DNA of 64,000 nucleotides from Rhynochetos jubatus. Lineage: Eukaryota > Chordata > Aves > Eurypygiformes > Rhynochetidae. The stretch covers positions 10,152,001 through 10,216,000 of the forward strand of contig CM050672.1 in NCBI GenBank assembly GCA_027574665.1, given 5' to 3'. Within the stretch, counting starts at the first letter, position 1. Each line of letters opens with the position of its first letter. Shown here one piece after another: positions 1 through 10,856 of this stretch. Both the position numbers and the translations under genes were made by a program. The notes below the pieces were generated by a model. It saw nothing but the letters and a program-made list of their open reading frames with translations, searched no databases and was not told the origin of the DNA.

Positions 1-205
1 GGGCTGCATTTTGGCTGCCTGTTGGGCTGGAGCTTCTCGTGGTTTGAGGCCTGGCTTGCTCCACCCCCTGCTCTTGAGATTCTCCCTGAGGTGGGCTGCA
101 TTTTGGCTGCCTTTTGGGCTGGAGCTTCTCGTGGTTTGAGGCCTGCCTTGCTCCAACCCCTGCTCTTGAGATTCTCCCGTATGTGGGCTGCATTTTGGCT
201 GCTCA

Positions 206-790
206 TTGGGCTGGAGCTTCTCGTGGTTTGAGGCCTGGCTTGCTCCACCCCCTGCTCTTGAGATTCTCCTGGATTTGGCCTGCATTTTGGCTGCCTGTTG
301 GGCTGGAGCTTCTCGTGGCTTGAGGCCTGGCTTGCTCCACCCCCTGCTCTTGAGATTCTCTCGGATGTGGGCTGCATTTTGGCTGCTTTTTGGGCTGGAG
401 CTTCTCGTGGTTTGAGGCCTGGCTTGCTCCACCCCCTGCTCTTGAGATTCTCCTGGATGTGGGCTGCATTTTGGCTGATTCTTGGGCTGGAGCTTCCCGT
501 GGTTTGAGTCCTGGCTTGCTCCACACACTGCTCTTGAGATTCTCCCGGATGTGGGCTGCATTTTGGCTGATTCTTGGGCTGGAGCTTCTCGTGGTTTGAG
601 GCCTGGCTTGCTCCACCCCCTGCTCTTGAGATTCTCCAGGATGTGAGCTGCATTTTGGCTGCCTTTTGGGCTGGAGCTTCTCGTGGTTTGAGGCCTGGCT
701 TGCTCCACCCCCTGCTCTTGATATTCTCCCGGATGTGGGCTGCATTTTGGCTGCCTTTTGAGCTGGAGCTTCTCGTGGTTTGAGGCCTGG
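206..790. repeat. Segment repeated at 4,161-4,745 (offset 3,955 bp)
   Basis: Variant order matches 4,161-4,745: GATTTGGCCTGC, then GGCTTGAGGCC (T to C), then CTCTCGGATG with GCTTTTTGGG, then GGAGCTTCCCGTGG with TTTGAGTCC, then CTCCAGGATGTGAGCTGC. The offset is 43 monomers minus the one base lost at about 3,815. One visible difference is CCACACACTGC near 522 against CCACCCCCTGC in the other copy. Confidence 0.8.
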
Positions 791-3700
791 CTTGCTCCAC
801 CCCCTGCTCTTGAGATTCTCCCGCATGTGGGCTGCATTTTGGCTGCCTTTTGGGCGGGAGCTTCTCGTGGTTTGAGGCCTGCCTTGCTGCACCCCCTGCT
901 CTTGAGATTCTCCCGGATGTGGGCTGCATTTTGGCTGCCTTTTGGGCTGGAGCTTCTCGTGGTTTGAGGCCTGGCTTGCTCCAACCCCTGCTCTTGAGAT
1001 TCTCCCTGATTTGGGCTGCATTTTGGCTGCCTGTTGGGCAGGAGGTTTTCGTGGTTTGAGGCCTGGCTTGCTCCACCCCCTGCTCTTGAGATTTTCTCGG
1101 ATGTGGGCTGGATTTTGGCTGCCTTTTGGGCTGGAGCTTCTCGTGGTTTGAGGCCTGGCTTGCTCCACCCCCTGCTCTTGAGATTCTCCCGGATGTGGGC
1201 TGCATTTTGGCTGATTCTTGGGCTGGAGCTTGTCGTGGTTTGAGGCCTGGCTTGCTCCACCCCCTGCTCTTGAGATTCTCCCGGAGGTGGGCTGGATTTT
1301 GGCTGCCTTTTGGGCTGGAGCTTCTCGTGGTTTGAGGCCTGCCTTGCTCCACCCCCTGCTCTTGAGATTCCCCCGGATGTGGGCTGCATTTTGGCTGCGC
1401 TTTGGGCTGGAGCTTCTCGTGGTTTGAGGCCTGGCTTGCTCCACCCCCTGCTCTTGAGATTCTCCAGGATGTGGGCTGCATTTTGGCTGCCTTTTGGGCT
1501 GGAGCTTCTCGAGGTTTGAGGCCTGGCTTGCTCCACCCCCTGCCCATGATATTCTCCCAGATGTGGGCTGCATTTTGGCTGCCTTTTGGGCTGGAGCTTC
1601 TCGTGGTTTGAGGCCTGGCTTGCTCCACCCCCTGCTCTTGAGATTCTCCCACATGTGGGCTGCATTTTGGCTGCCTTTTGGGCTGGAGCTTCTCATGGTT
1701 TGAGGCCTGGCTTCCTCCAACCCCTGCTCTTGAAATTGTCCCAGATGTGGGCTGCATTTTGGCTGCCTTTTGGGCTGGAGCTTCTCGTGGTTTGAGGCCT
1801 GGCTTGCTCCACCCCCTGCTCTTGAGATTCTCCCGGATGTGGGCTGCATTTTGGCAGCCTTTTGGGCTGGAGATTCTTGTGGTTTGAGGCCTGGCTTGCT
1901 CCACCCCCTGCTCTTGAGATTCTCCTGGATGAGAGCTGCATTTTGGCTGCCTTTTGGGCTGGAGCTTCTCGTGGTTTGAGGCCTGGCTTGCTCCACCCCC
2001 TGCTCTTGAGATTCTCCCGGATATGGGCTGCATTTTGGCTGCCTTTTGAGCTGGAGCTTCTCGTGGTTTGAGGCCTGGCTTACTCCACCCCCTGCTCTTG
2101 AGATTCTGCCGCATGTGGGCTGCATTTTGGCTGATTCTTGGTCTGGAGCTTCTCGTGGTTTGAGGCCTGGCTTGCTCCCCCCCCTGCTCTTGAGATTCTC
2201 CCGGAGGTGGGCTGCATTTTGGCTGCCTTTTGGGCTGGAGCTTCTCGTGTTTTGAGGTCTGGCTTGCTCCACCCCCTGCTCTTGAGATTCTCCCGCATGT
2301 GGGCTGCATTTTGGCTGCCTTTTGGGCGGGAGCTTCTCGTGGTTTGAGGCCTGCCTTGCTGCACCCCCTGCTCTTGAGATTCTCCCGGATGTGGGCTGCA
2401 TTTTGGGTGCCTTTTGGGCTGGAGCTTCTCGAGGTTTGAGGCCTGGCTTGCTCCACCCCCTGCTCTTGAGATTCTCCCTGATTTGGGCTGCATTTTGGCT
2501 GCCTGTTGGGCTGGAGCTTCTCGTGGTTTGAGGCCTGGCTTGCTCCACCCCCTGCTCTTGAGATTTTCTCGGATGTGGGCTGGATTTTGGCTGCCTTTTG
2601 GGCTGGAGCTTCTCGTGGTTTGAGGCCTGGCTTGCTCCACCCCCTGCTCTTGAGATTCTCCCGGATGTGGGCTGCATTTTGGCTGATTCTTGGGCTGGAG
2701 CTTCCCGTGGTTTGAGGCCTGGCTTGCTCCACCCCCTGCTCTTGAGATTCTCCCGGAGGTGGGCTGCATTTTGGCTGAATCTTGGGCTGGAGCTTCCTGT
2801 GGTTTGAGGCCTGGCTTGCTCCACCCCCTGCTCTTGAGATTCTCCCGGATGTGGGCTGGATTTTGGCTGCCTTTTGGGCTGGAGCTTCTCGTGGTTTGAG
2901 GCCTGCCTTGCTCCACCCCCTGCTCTTGAGATTCCCCCGGATGTGGGCTGCATTTTGGCTGCGCTTTGGGCTGGAGCTTCTCGTGGTTTGAGGCCTGGCT
3001 TGCTCCACCCCCTGCTCTTGAGATTCTCCCGTATGTGGGCTGCATTTTGGCTGCCTTTTGGGCTGGAGCTTCTCGTGGTTTGAGGCCTGGCTTGCTCCAC
3101 CCCCTGCTCTTGAGATTCTCCCGTATGTGGGCTGGATTTTGGCTGCCTTTTGGGCTGGAGCTTCTCGTGGTTTGAGGCCTGGCTTGCTCTACCCCCTGCT
3201 CTTGAGATTCTTCCGGATTTGGCCTGCATTTTGGCTGCCTGTTGGGCTGGAGCTTCTCGTGGTTTGAGGCCTGGCTTGCTCCACCCCCTGCTCTTGAGAT
3301 TCTCCCTGAGGTGGGCTGCATTTTGGCTGCATTTTGGGCTGGAGCTTCTCGTGGTTTGAGGCCTGCCTTGCTCCAACCCCTGCTCTTGAGATTCTCCCGT
3401 ATGTGGGCTGCATTTTGGCTGCTCATTGGGCTGGAGCTTCTCGTGGTTTGAGGCCTGGCTTGCTCCACCCCCTGCTCTTGAGATTCTCCCGGATTTGGCC
3501 TGCATTTTGGCTGCCTGTTGGGCTGGAGCTTCTCGTGGTTTGAGGCCTGGCTTGCTCCACCCCCTGCTCTTGAGATTTTCTCGGATGTGGGCTGGATTTT
3601 GGCTGCCTTTTGGGCTGGAGCTTGTCGTGGTTTGAGGCCTGGCTTGCTCCACCCCCTGCTCTTGAGATTCTCCCGGATGTGGGCTGCATTTTGGCTGATT

Positions 3701-3810
3701 CTTGGGCTGGAGCTTCCCGTGGTTTGAGGCCTGGCTTGCTCCACCCCCTGCTCTTGAGATTCTCCCGGAGGTGGGCTGCATTTTGGCTGAATCTTGGGCT
3801 GGAGCTTCCT

Positions 3811-3824
3811 GTGGATGGGGACTG
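3811..3824. repeat. Monomer with one lost base inside a cluster of changes
   Basis: Where neighbours read GTGGTTTGAGGCCTGG, this copy reads GTGGATGGGGACTGG: several substitutions plus a net one-base loss within about 15 bases. The 92-bp phase shifts by one from here on. The AGGCCT site of this monomer is gone. It is the only such cluster I found. Confidence 0.85.
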
Positions 3825-4980
3825 GCTTGCTCCACCCCCTGCTCTTGAGATTCTCCCGGATGTGGGCTGGATTTTGGCTGCCTTTTGGGCTGGAGCTTCT
3901 CGTGGTTTGAGGCCTGCCTTGCTCCACCCCCTGCTCTTGAGATTCCCCCGGATGTGGGCTGCATTTTGGCTGCGCTTTGGGCTGGAGCTTCTCGTGGTTT
4001 GAGGCCTGGCTTGCTCCACCCCCTGCTCTTGAGATTCTCCCGTATGTGGGCTGCATTTTGGCTGCATTTTGGGCTGGAGCTTCTCGTGGTTTGAGGCCTG
4101 GCTTGCTCCACCCCCTGCTCTTGAGATTCTTCCGGATTTGGCCTGCATTTTGGCTGCCTGTTGGGCTGGAGCTTCTCGTGGTTTGAGGCCTGGCTTGCTC
4201 CACCCCCTGCTCTTGAGATTCTCCCGGATTTGGCCTGCATTTTGGCTGCCTGTTGGGCTGGAGCTTCTCGTGGCTTGAGGCCTGGCTTGCTCCACCCCCT
4301 GCTCTTGAGATTCTCTCGGATGTGGGCTGCATTTTGGCTGCTTTTTGGGCTGGAGCTTCTCGTGGTTTGAGGCCTGGCTTGCTCCACCCCCTGCTCTTGA
4401 GATTCTCCTGGATGTGGGCTGCATTTTGGCTGATTCTTGGGCTGGAGCTTCCCGTGGTTTGAGTCCTGGCTTGCTCCACCCCCTGCTCTTGAGATTCTCC
4501 CGGATGTGGGCTGCATTTTGGCTGATTCTTGGGCTGGAGCTTCTCGTGGTTTGAGGCCTGGCTTGCTCCACCCCCTGCTCTTGAGATTCTCCAGGATGTG
4601 AGCTGCATTTTGGCTGCCTTTTGGGCTGGAGCTTCTCGTGGTTTGAGGCCTGGCTTGCTCCACCCCCTGCTCTTGATATTCTCCCGGATGTGGGCTGCAT
4701 TTTGGCTGCCTTTTGAGCTGGAGCTTCTCGTGGTTTGAGGCCTGGCTTGCTCCACCCCCTGCTCTTGAGATTCTCCCGGAGGTGGGCTGCATTTTGGCTG
4801 CATTTTGGGCTGGAGATTCTTGTGGTTTGAGGCCTGGCTTGCTCCACCCTCTGCTCTTGAGATTCCCCCGGATGTGGGCTGCATTTTGGCTGCCTTTTGG
4901 GCTGGAGCTTCTCGTGGTTTGAGGCCTGGCTTGCTCCACCCCCTGCTCTTGAGATTCTCCCGGAGGTGGGCTGCATTTTG

Positions 4981-4990
4981 GCTGCTTTTG
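4981..4990. repeat. Monomer with a single lost base (4,985)
   Basis: GGCTGCTTTTGGGCTGG replaces the usual GGCTGCCTTTTGGGCTGG, shifting the array phase by one base. It is a singleton beside a short C/T run. Confidence 0.85.
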
Positions 4991-5199
4991 GGCTGGAGCT
5001 TCTCGTGGTTTGAGGCCTGGCTTGCTCCACCCCCTGCTCTTGAGATTCTCTCGGATGTGGGCTGCATTTTGGCTGCCTTTTGGGCTGGAGCTTCCCGTGG
5101 TTTGAGGCCTGGGTTGCTCCACCCCCTGCTCTTGATATTCTCTCGGATGTGGGCTGCATTTTGGCTGCCTTTTGGGCTGGAGCTTCTCATGGTTTGAGG

Positions 5200-6734
5200 C
5201 CTGGCTTGCTCCACCCCCTGCTCTTGATATTCTCCCGGACGTGTGCTGCATTCTCGCTGCCTTTTGGGCTGGATCTTCTCGTGGTTTGAGGCCTGGCTTG
5301 CTCCATCCCCTGCTCTTGATATTCTCTCGGATGTGGGCTGCATTTTGGCTGCCTTTTGGGCTGGAGCTTCTCATGGTTTGAGGCCTGGCTTGCTCCACCC
5401 CCTGCTCTTGAGATTCTCCCGGAGGTGGGCTGCATTTTGGCTGCCTTTTGGGCTGGAGCTTCTCGTGGTTTGAGGCCTGGCTTGCTCCACCCCCTGCTCT
5501 TGATATTCTATCGGATGTGGTGTGCATTTTGGCTGCCTTTTGGGCTGGAGCTTCTCGTGGTTTGAGGCCTGGCTTGCTCCACCCCCTGCTCTTGAGATTC
5601 TCCCGGATGTGGGCTGCATTTTGGCTGCCCTTTCGGCTGGAGGTTCTCGTGGTTTGAGGCCTGGCTTGCTCCACCCGCTGCTCTTGAGATTCTCCAGGAT
5701 GTGAGCTGCATTTTGGCTGCCTTTTGGGCGGGAGCTTCTCGTGGTTTGAGGCCTGGCTTGCTCCAACCCCTGCTCTTGAGATTCTCCCGGATTTGGCCTG
5801 CATTTTGGCTGCCTGTTGGGCTGGAGCTTCTCGTGGTTTGAGGCCTGGCTTGCTCCACCCCCTGCTCTTGAGATTCTCCCGGATGTGGGCTGCATTTTGG
5901 CTGCTCATTGGGCTGGAGCTTCTCGTGGTTTCAGGCCTGGCTTGCTCCAACCCCTGCTCTTGAGATTCTCCCGTATGTGGGCTGCATTTTGGCTGCTCAT
6001 TGGGCTGGAGCTTCTCGTGGTTTGAGGCCTGGCTTGCTCCACCCCCTGCTCTTGAGATTCTCCCGGATTTGGCTTGCATTTTGGCTGCCTGTTGGGCTGG
6101 AGCTTCTCGTGGTTTGAGGCCTGGCTTGCTCCACCCCCTGCTCTTGAGATTCTCTCGGATGTGGGCTGCATTTTGGCTGCTTTTTGGGCTGGAGCTTCTC
6201 GTGGTTTGAGGCCTGGCTTGCTCCACCCCCTGCTCTTGAGATTCTCCTGGATGTGGGCTGCATTTTAGCTGATTCTTGGGCTGGAGCTTCCCGTGGTTTG
6301 AGGCCTGGCTTGCTCCACCCCCTGCTCTTGATATTCTCCCGGACGTGTGCTGCATTCTCGCTGCCTTTTGGGCTGGATCTTCTCGTGGTTTGAGGCCTGG
6401 CTTGCTCCATCCCCTGCTCTTGATATTCTCTCGGATGTGGGCTGCATTTTGGCTGCCTTTTGGGCTGGAGCTTCTCATGGTTTGAGGCCTGGCTTGCTCC
6501 ACCCCCTGCTCTTGAGATTCTCCCGGAGGTGGGCTGCATTTTGGCTGCCTTTTGGGCTGGAGCTTCTCGTGGTTTGAGGCCTGGCTTGCTCCACCCCCTG
6601 CTCTTGATATTCTATCGGATGTGGTGTGCATTTTGGCTGCCTTTTGGGCTGGAGCTTCTCGTGGTTTGAGGCCTGGCTTGCTCCACCCCCTGCTCTTGAG
6701 ATTCTCCCGGATGTGGGCTGCATTTTGGCTGCCT
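5200..6734. repeat. Repeat pair, offset 1,104 bp (12 monomers)
   Basis: About 5,200-5,630 matches 6,304-6,734. Both contain GACGTGTGCTGCATTCTCGC, a TTGCTCCATCCCCTGC monomer, a TTCTCATGG monomer and CTATCGGATGTGGTGTGC in the same order. Parts of the same order recur near 16.2 and 18.0 kb, so this block has been copied more than once. Confidence 0.8.
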
Positions 6735-7209
6735 TTTGGGCTGGAGCTTCTCGTGGTTTGAGGCCTGGCTTGCTCCACCCCCTGCTCTTGAGATTCTCCC
6801 GGATGTGGGCTGCATTTTGGCTGCCTTTTGGGCTGGAGCTTCTCGTGGTTTGAGGCCTGGCTTGCTCCACCCCCTGCTCTTGATATTCCCCCGGATGTGG
6901 GCTGCATTTTGGCTTTCTGTTGGGCTGGAGCTTCTCGTGGTTTGAGGCCTGGCTTGCTCCACCCCCTGCTCTTGAGATTCTCCCGGATGTGGGCTGCATT
7001 TTGGCTGCCTTTTGGGCTGGAGGTTCTCGTGGTTTGAGGCCTGGCTTGCTCCACCCCCTGCTCTTGAGATTCTCCCGGATGTGGGCTGCATTTTGGCTGC
7101 CTTTTGGGCAGGAGCTTCTCGTGGTTTGAGGCCTGTCTTGCTCCACCCCCTGCTCTTGAGATTCTCCCGGATGTGGGCTGCATTTTGGCTGAATCTTGGG
7201 CTGGAGCTT

Positions 7210-9474
7210 CTCGTGGTTTGAGGCCTGGCTTGCTCCACCCCCTGCTCTTGAGATTCTCCCGGATGTGGGCTGGATTATGGCTGCCTATTGGGCTGGAGCT
7301 TCTCGTGGTTTGAGGCCTGGCTTGCTCCACCCCCTGCTCTTGAGATTCTCCCGGAGGTGGGCTGCATTTTGGCTGATACTTGGGCTGGAGCTTCTCGTGG
7401 TTTGAGGCCTCCCTTGCTCCACCCCATGCTCTTGATATTCTCCCGGACGTGTGCTGCATTTTGGCTGCCTTTTGGGCTGGAGCTTCTCGTGGTTTGAGGC
7501 CTGGCTTGCTCCATCCCCTGCTCTTGAGATTCTCTCGGATGTGGGCTGCATTTTGGCTGCATTTTGGGCTGGAGCTTCTCGTGGTTTGAGGCCTGCCTTG
7601 CTCCACCCCCTGCTCTTGAGATTCTCCCGGAAGTGGGCTGCATTTTGGCTGCCTTTTGGGCTGGAGCTTCTCGTGGTTTGAGGCCTGGCTTGCTCCACCC
7701 CCTGCTCTTGATATTCTCCCGGATGTGGGCTGCATTTTGGCTGACTTTTGGGCTGGAGCTTCTCGTGGTTTGAGGCCTGTCTTGCTCCACCCCCTGCTCT
7801 TGAGATTCTCCCGGAGGTGGTCTGCATTTTGGCTGAATCTTGGGCTGGAGCTTCTCGTGGTTTGAGGCCTGGCTTGCTCCACCCCCTGCTCTTGAGATTC
7901 TCCCGGATGTGGGCTGCATTTTGGCTGCCCTTTGGGCTGGAGCTTCTCGTGGTTTGAGGCCTGGCTTGCTCCACCCCCTGCTCTTGATATTCTCCTGGAT
8001 GTGGGCTGCATTTTGGCTGCATTTTGGGCTGGAGCTTCTCGTGGTTTGAGGCCTGGATTGCTCCACCCCCTGCTCTTGAGATTCTCCCGGATTTGGGCTG
8101 CATTTTGGCTGCCTTTTTTGCTGGAGCTTCTCGTGGTTTGAGGCCTGGCTTGCTCCACCCCCTGCTCTTGAGATTCTCCCGGATTTGGGCTGCATTTTGG
8201 CTGCCTGTTGGGCTGGAGCTTCTCGTGGTTTGAGGCCTGGCTTGCTCCACCACCTTCTCTTGATATTCTCTCGGATGTGGGCTGCATTTTGGCTGCCTTT
8301 TGGGCTGGAGCTTCTCGTGGTTTGAGGCCTGGCTTGCTCCACCCCCTGCTCTTGAGATTCTCCCGGATGTGGGCTGGATTATGGCTGCCTATTGGGCTGG
8401 AGCTTCTCGTGGTTTGAGGCCTGGCTTGCTCCACCCCCTGCTCTTGAGATTCTCCCGGAGGTGGGCTGCATTTTGGCTGATACTTGGGCTGGAGCTTCTC
8501 GTGGTTTGAGGCCTCCCTTGCTCCACCCCATGCTCTTGATATTCTCCCGGACGTGTGCTGCATTTTGGCTGCCTTTTGGGCTGGATCTTCTCGTGGTTTG
8601 AGGCCTGGCTTGCTCCATCCCCTGCTCTTGAGATTCTCTCGGATGTGGGCTGCATTTTGGCTGCATTTTGGGCTGGAGCTTCTCGTGGTTTGAGGCCTGC
8701 CTTGCTCCACCCCCTGCTCTTGAGATTCTCCCGGAAGTGGGCTGCATTTTGGCTGCCTTTTGGGCTGGAGCTTCTCGTGGTTTGAGGCCTGGCTTGCTCC
8801 ACCCCCTGCTCTTGATATTCTCCCGGATGTGGGCTGCATTTTGGCTGACTTTTGGGCTGGAGCTTCTCGTGGTTTGAGGCCTGTCTTGCTCCACCCCCTG
8901 CTCTTGAGATTCTCCCGGAGGTGGTCTGCATTTTGGCTGAATCTTGGGCTGGAGCTTCTCGTGGTTTGAGGCCTGGCTTGCTCCACCCCCTGCTCTTGAG
9001 ATTCTCCCGGATGTGGGCTGCATTTTGGCTGCCCTTTGGGCTGGAGCTTCTCGTGGTTTGAGGCCTGGCTTGCTCCACCCCCTGCTCTTGATATTCTCCT
9101 GGATGTGGGCTGCATTTTGGCTGCATTTTGGGCTGGAGCTTGTCGTGGTTTGAGGCCTGGCTTGCTCCACCCCCTGCTCTTGAGATTCTCCCGGATTTGG
9201 GCTGCATTTTGGCTGCCTTTTTTGCTGGAGCTTCTCGTGGTTTGAGGCCTGCCTTGCTCCACCCCCTGCTCTTGAGATTCTCCCGGATTTGGGCTGCATT
9301 TTGGCTGCCTGTTGGGCTGGAGCTTCTCGTGGTTTGAGGCCTGGCTTGCTCCACCACCTTCTCTTGATATTCTCTCGGATGTGGGCTGCATTTTGGCTGC
9401 CTTTTGGGCTGGAGCTTCTCGTGGTTTGAGGCCTGGCTTGCTCCACCCCCTGCTCTTGAGATTCTCCCGGATGT
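7210..9474. repeat. Tandem duplication, offset 1,104 bp (12 monomers)
   Basis: The run of variants in 7,210-8,370 repeats in 8,314-9,474: GGATTATGG with CCTATTGGGC, then GAGGCCTCCCTTGC, GACGTGTGCTGC, CCGGAAGTGGG, GCTGACTTTTGGG, CCGGAGGTGGTCTGC, GCTGCCCTTTGGG, GCCTTTTTTGCTGG, and finally CCACCACCTTCTCTTG. Visible differences include GGAGCTT against GGATCTT (7,480 / 8,584), GGATTGC against GGCTTGC (8,054 / 9,158) and TTCTCG against TTGTCG (9,141). Confidence 0.9.
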
Positions 9475-10286
9475 GGGCTGCATTTTGGCTGCCTTTTGGG
9501 CTGGAGCTTCTCGTGGTTTGAGGTCTGTCTTGCTCCACCCCCTGCTCTTGAGATTCTCCCGGATGTGGGCTGCATTTTGGCTGACTTTTGGGCTGGAGCT
9601 TCTCGTGGTTTGAGGCCTGTCTTGCTCCACCCCCTGCTCTTGAGATTCTCCCGGAGGTGGTCTGCATTTTGGCTGAATCTTGGGCTGGAGCTTCTCGTGG
9701 TTTGAGGCCTGGCTTGCTCCACCCCCTGCTCTTGAGATTCTCCCGGATGTGGGCTGCATTTTGGCTGCCCTTTGGGCTGGAGCTTCTCGTGGTTTGAGGC
9801 CTGGCTTGCTCCACCCCCTGCTCTTGATATTCTCCTGGATGTGGGCTGCATTTTGGCTGCATTTTGGGCTGGAGCTTCTCGTGGTTTGAGGCCTGGCTTG
9901 CTCCACCCCCTGCTCTTGAGATTCTCCCGGATTTGGGCTGCATTTTGGCTGCCTTTTTTGCTGGAGCTTCTCGTGGTTTGAGGCCTGGCTTGCTCCACCC
10001 CCTGCTCTTGAGATTCTCCCGGATTTGGGCTGCATTTTGGCTGCCTGTTGGGCTGGAGCTTCTCGTGGTTTGAGGCCTGGCTTGCTCCACCACCTTCTCT
10101 TGATATTCTCTCGGATGTGGGCTGCATTTTGGCTGCCTTTTGGGCTGGAGCTTCTCGTGGTTTGAGGTCTGGCTTGCTCCACCCCCTGCTCTTGAGATTC
10201 TCCCGGATGTGGGCTGCATTTTGGCTGCCTTTTGGGCTGGAGCTTCTCGTGGTTTGAGGTCTGTCTTGCTCCACCCCCTGCTCTTG
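8830..10286. repeat. Tandem duplication, offset 736 bp (8 monomers), overlapping the 12-mer pair
   Basis: About 8,830-9,550 matches 9,566-10,286, sharing GCTGACTTTTGGG, CCGGAGGTGGTCTGC, GCTGCCCTTTGGG, GCCTTTTTTGCTGG and CCACCACCTTCTCTTG in order. It reuses the second copy of the 12-monomer duplication, so the 8-monomer event is the later one. Confidence 0.85.
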
Positions 10287-10810
10287 AGATTCTCCCGGAG
10301 GTGGGCTGGCTTTTGGCTGCCTTTTGGGCTGGAGCTTCTCGTGGTTTGGGGCCTGTCTTGCTCCACCCGCTGCTCTTGAGATTCTCCTGGATGTGGGCTG
10401 CATTTTGGCTGCCTTTTGGGCTGGAGCTTCTCCTGGTTTGAGGCCTGGCTTGCTCCACCCCCTGCTCTTGAGATTCTCCCGCATGTGGGCTGCATTTTGG
10501 CTGCCTTTTGGGCTGGAGCTTCTCCTGGTTTGAGGCCTGGCTTGCTCCACCCCCTGCTCTTGATATTCCCCTGGATGTGGGCTGCATTTTGGTTGCATTT
10601 TGGGCTGGATCTTCTCGTGGTTTGAGGCCTGGCTTGCTCCACCCCCTGCTCTTGATATTCCCCTGGATGTGGGCTGCATTTTGGTTGCCTTTTGGGCTGG
10701 AGCTTCTCGTGGTTTGAGGCCTGGCTTGCTCCACCCCCTGCTCTTGAGATTCTCCTGGATGTTTGCTGTATTTTGGCTGTTTTTTGGGCTGGAGCTTCTC
10801 GTGGTTTGAG

Positions 10811-10856
10811 GCCTGCCTTCCTCCAACCCCTGCTCTTGACATTCTCCGGATATGGG
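10811..10856. repeat. 91-bp marker monomer no. 1, GCCTTCC subtype
   Basis: It reads GCCTGCCTTCCTCCAACCCC, then CTTGACATTCTCCGGATATG, with one base fewer than CTCCCGGATGTG. The monomer before it carries GATGTTTGCTGTATTTTGG. No TTCTTTGGGGC monomer lies just upstream. The next marker is 21 monomers away. Confidence 0.9.

Larger units (their letters stand above)
1..10760. repeat. Array domain A: mosaic without the 91-bp marker monomer
   Basis: About 117 monomers. Characteristic variants are GATTTGGCCTGC (near 270, 3215, 3490, 4135, 4227 and 5789), GCTGCTCATTGGGC (near 200, 3419, 5900 and 5995), CTATCGGATGTGGTGTGC (5508 and 6612) and GACGTGTGCTGC (5238, 6342, 7446 and 8550). The first two reappear only near the right end of the window. 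Higher-order periodicity is local (8, 12 and about 43 monomers) rather than uniform across the domain. Two single-base losses occur here, at about 3,815 and 4,985. The edge with the next domain is set at the first 91-bp marker and is a convenience, since many variants cross it. Confidence 0.7.

Noticed and set aside
29-64. Stem-loop from TGGAGC and GCTCCA within the monomer
   Set aside because: The arms are only six bases with a loop of about 24 bases, which is weak. It may be chance in a 92-bp sequence and I see no sign that paired changes preserve it.
2171-2185. Long C run (CTCCCCCCCCTGC) as a special element
   Set aside because: It is a single A-to-C change in the usual CTCCACCCCCTGC of one monomer.
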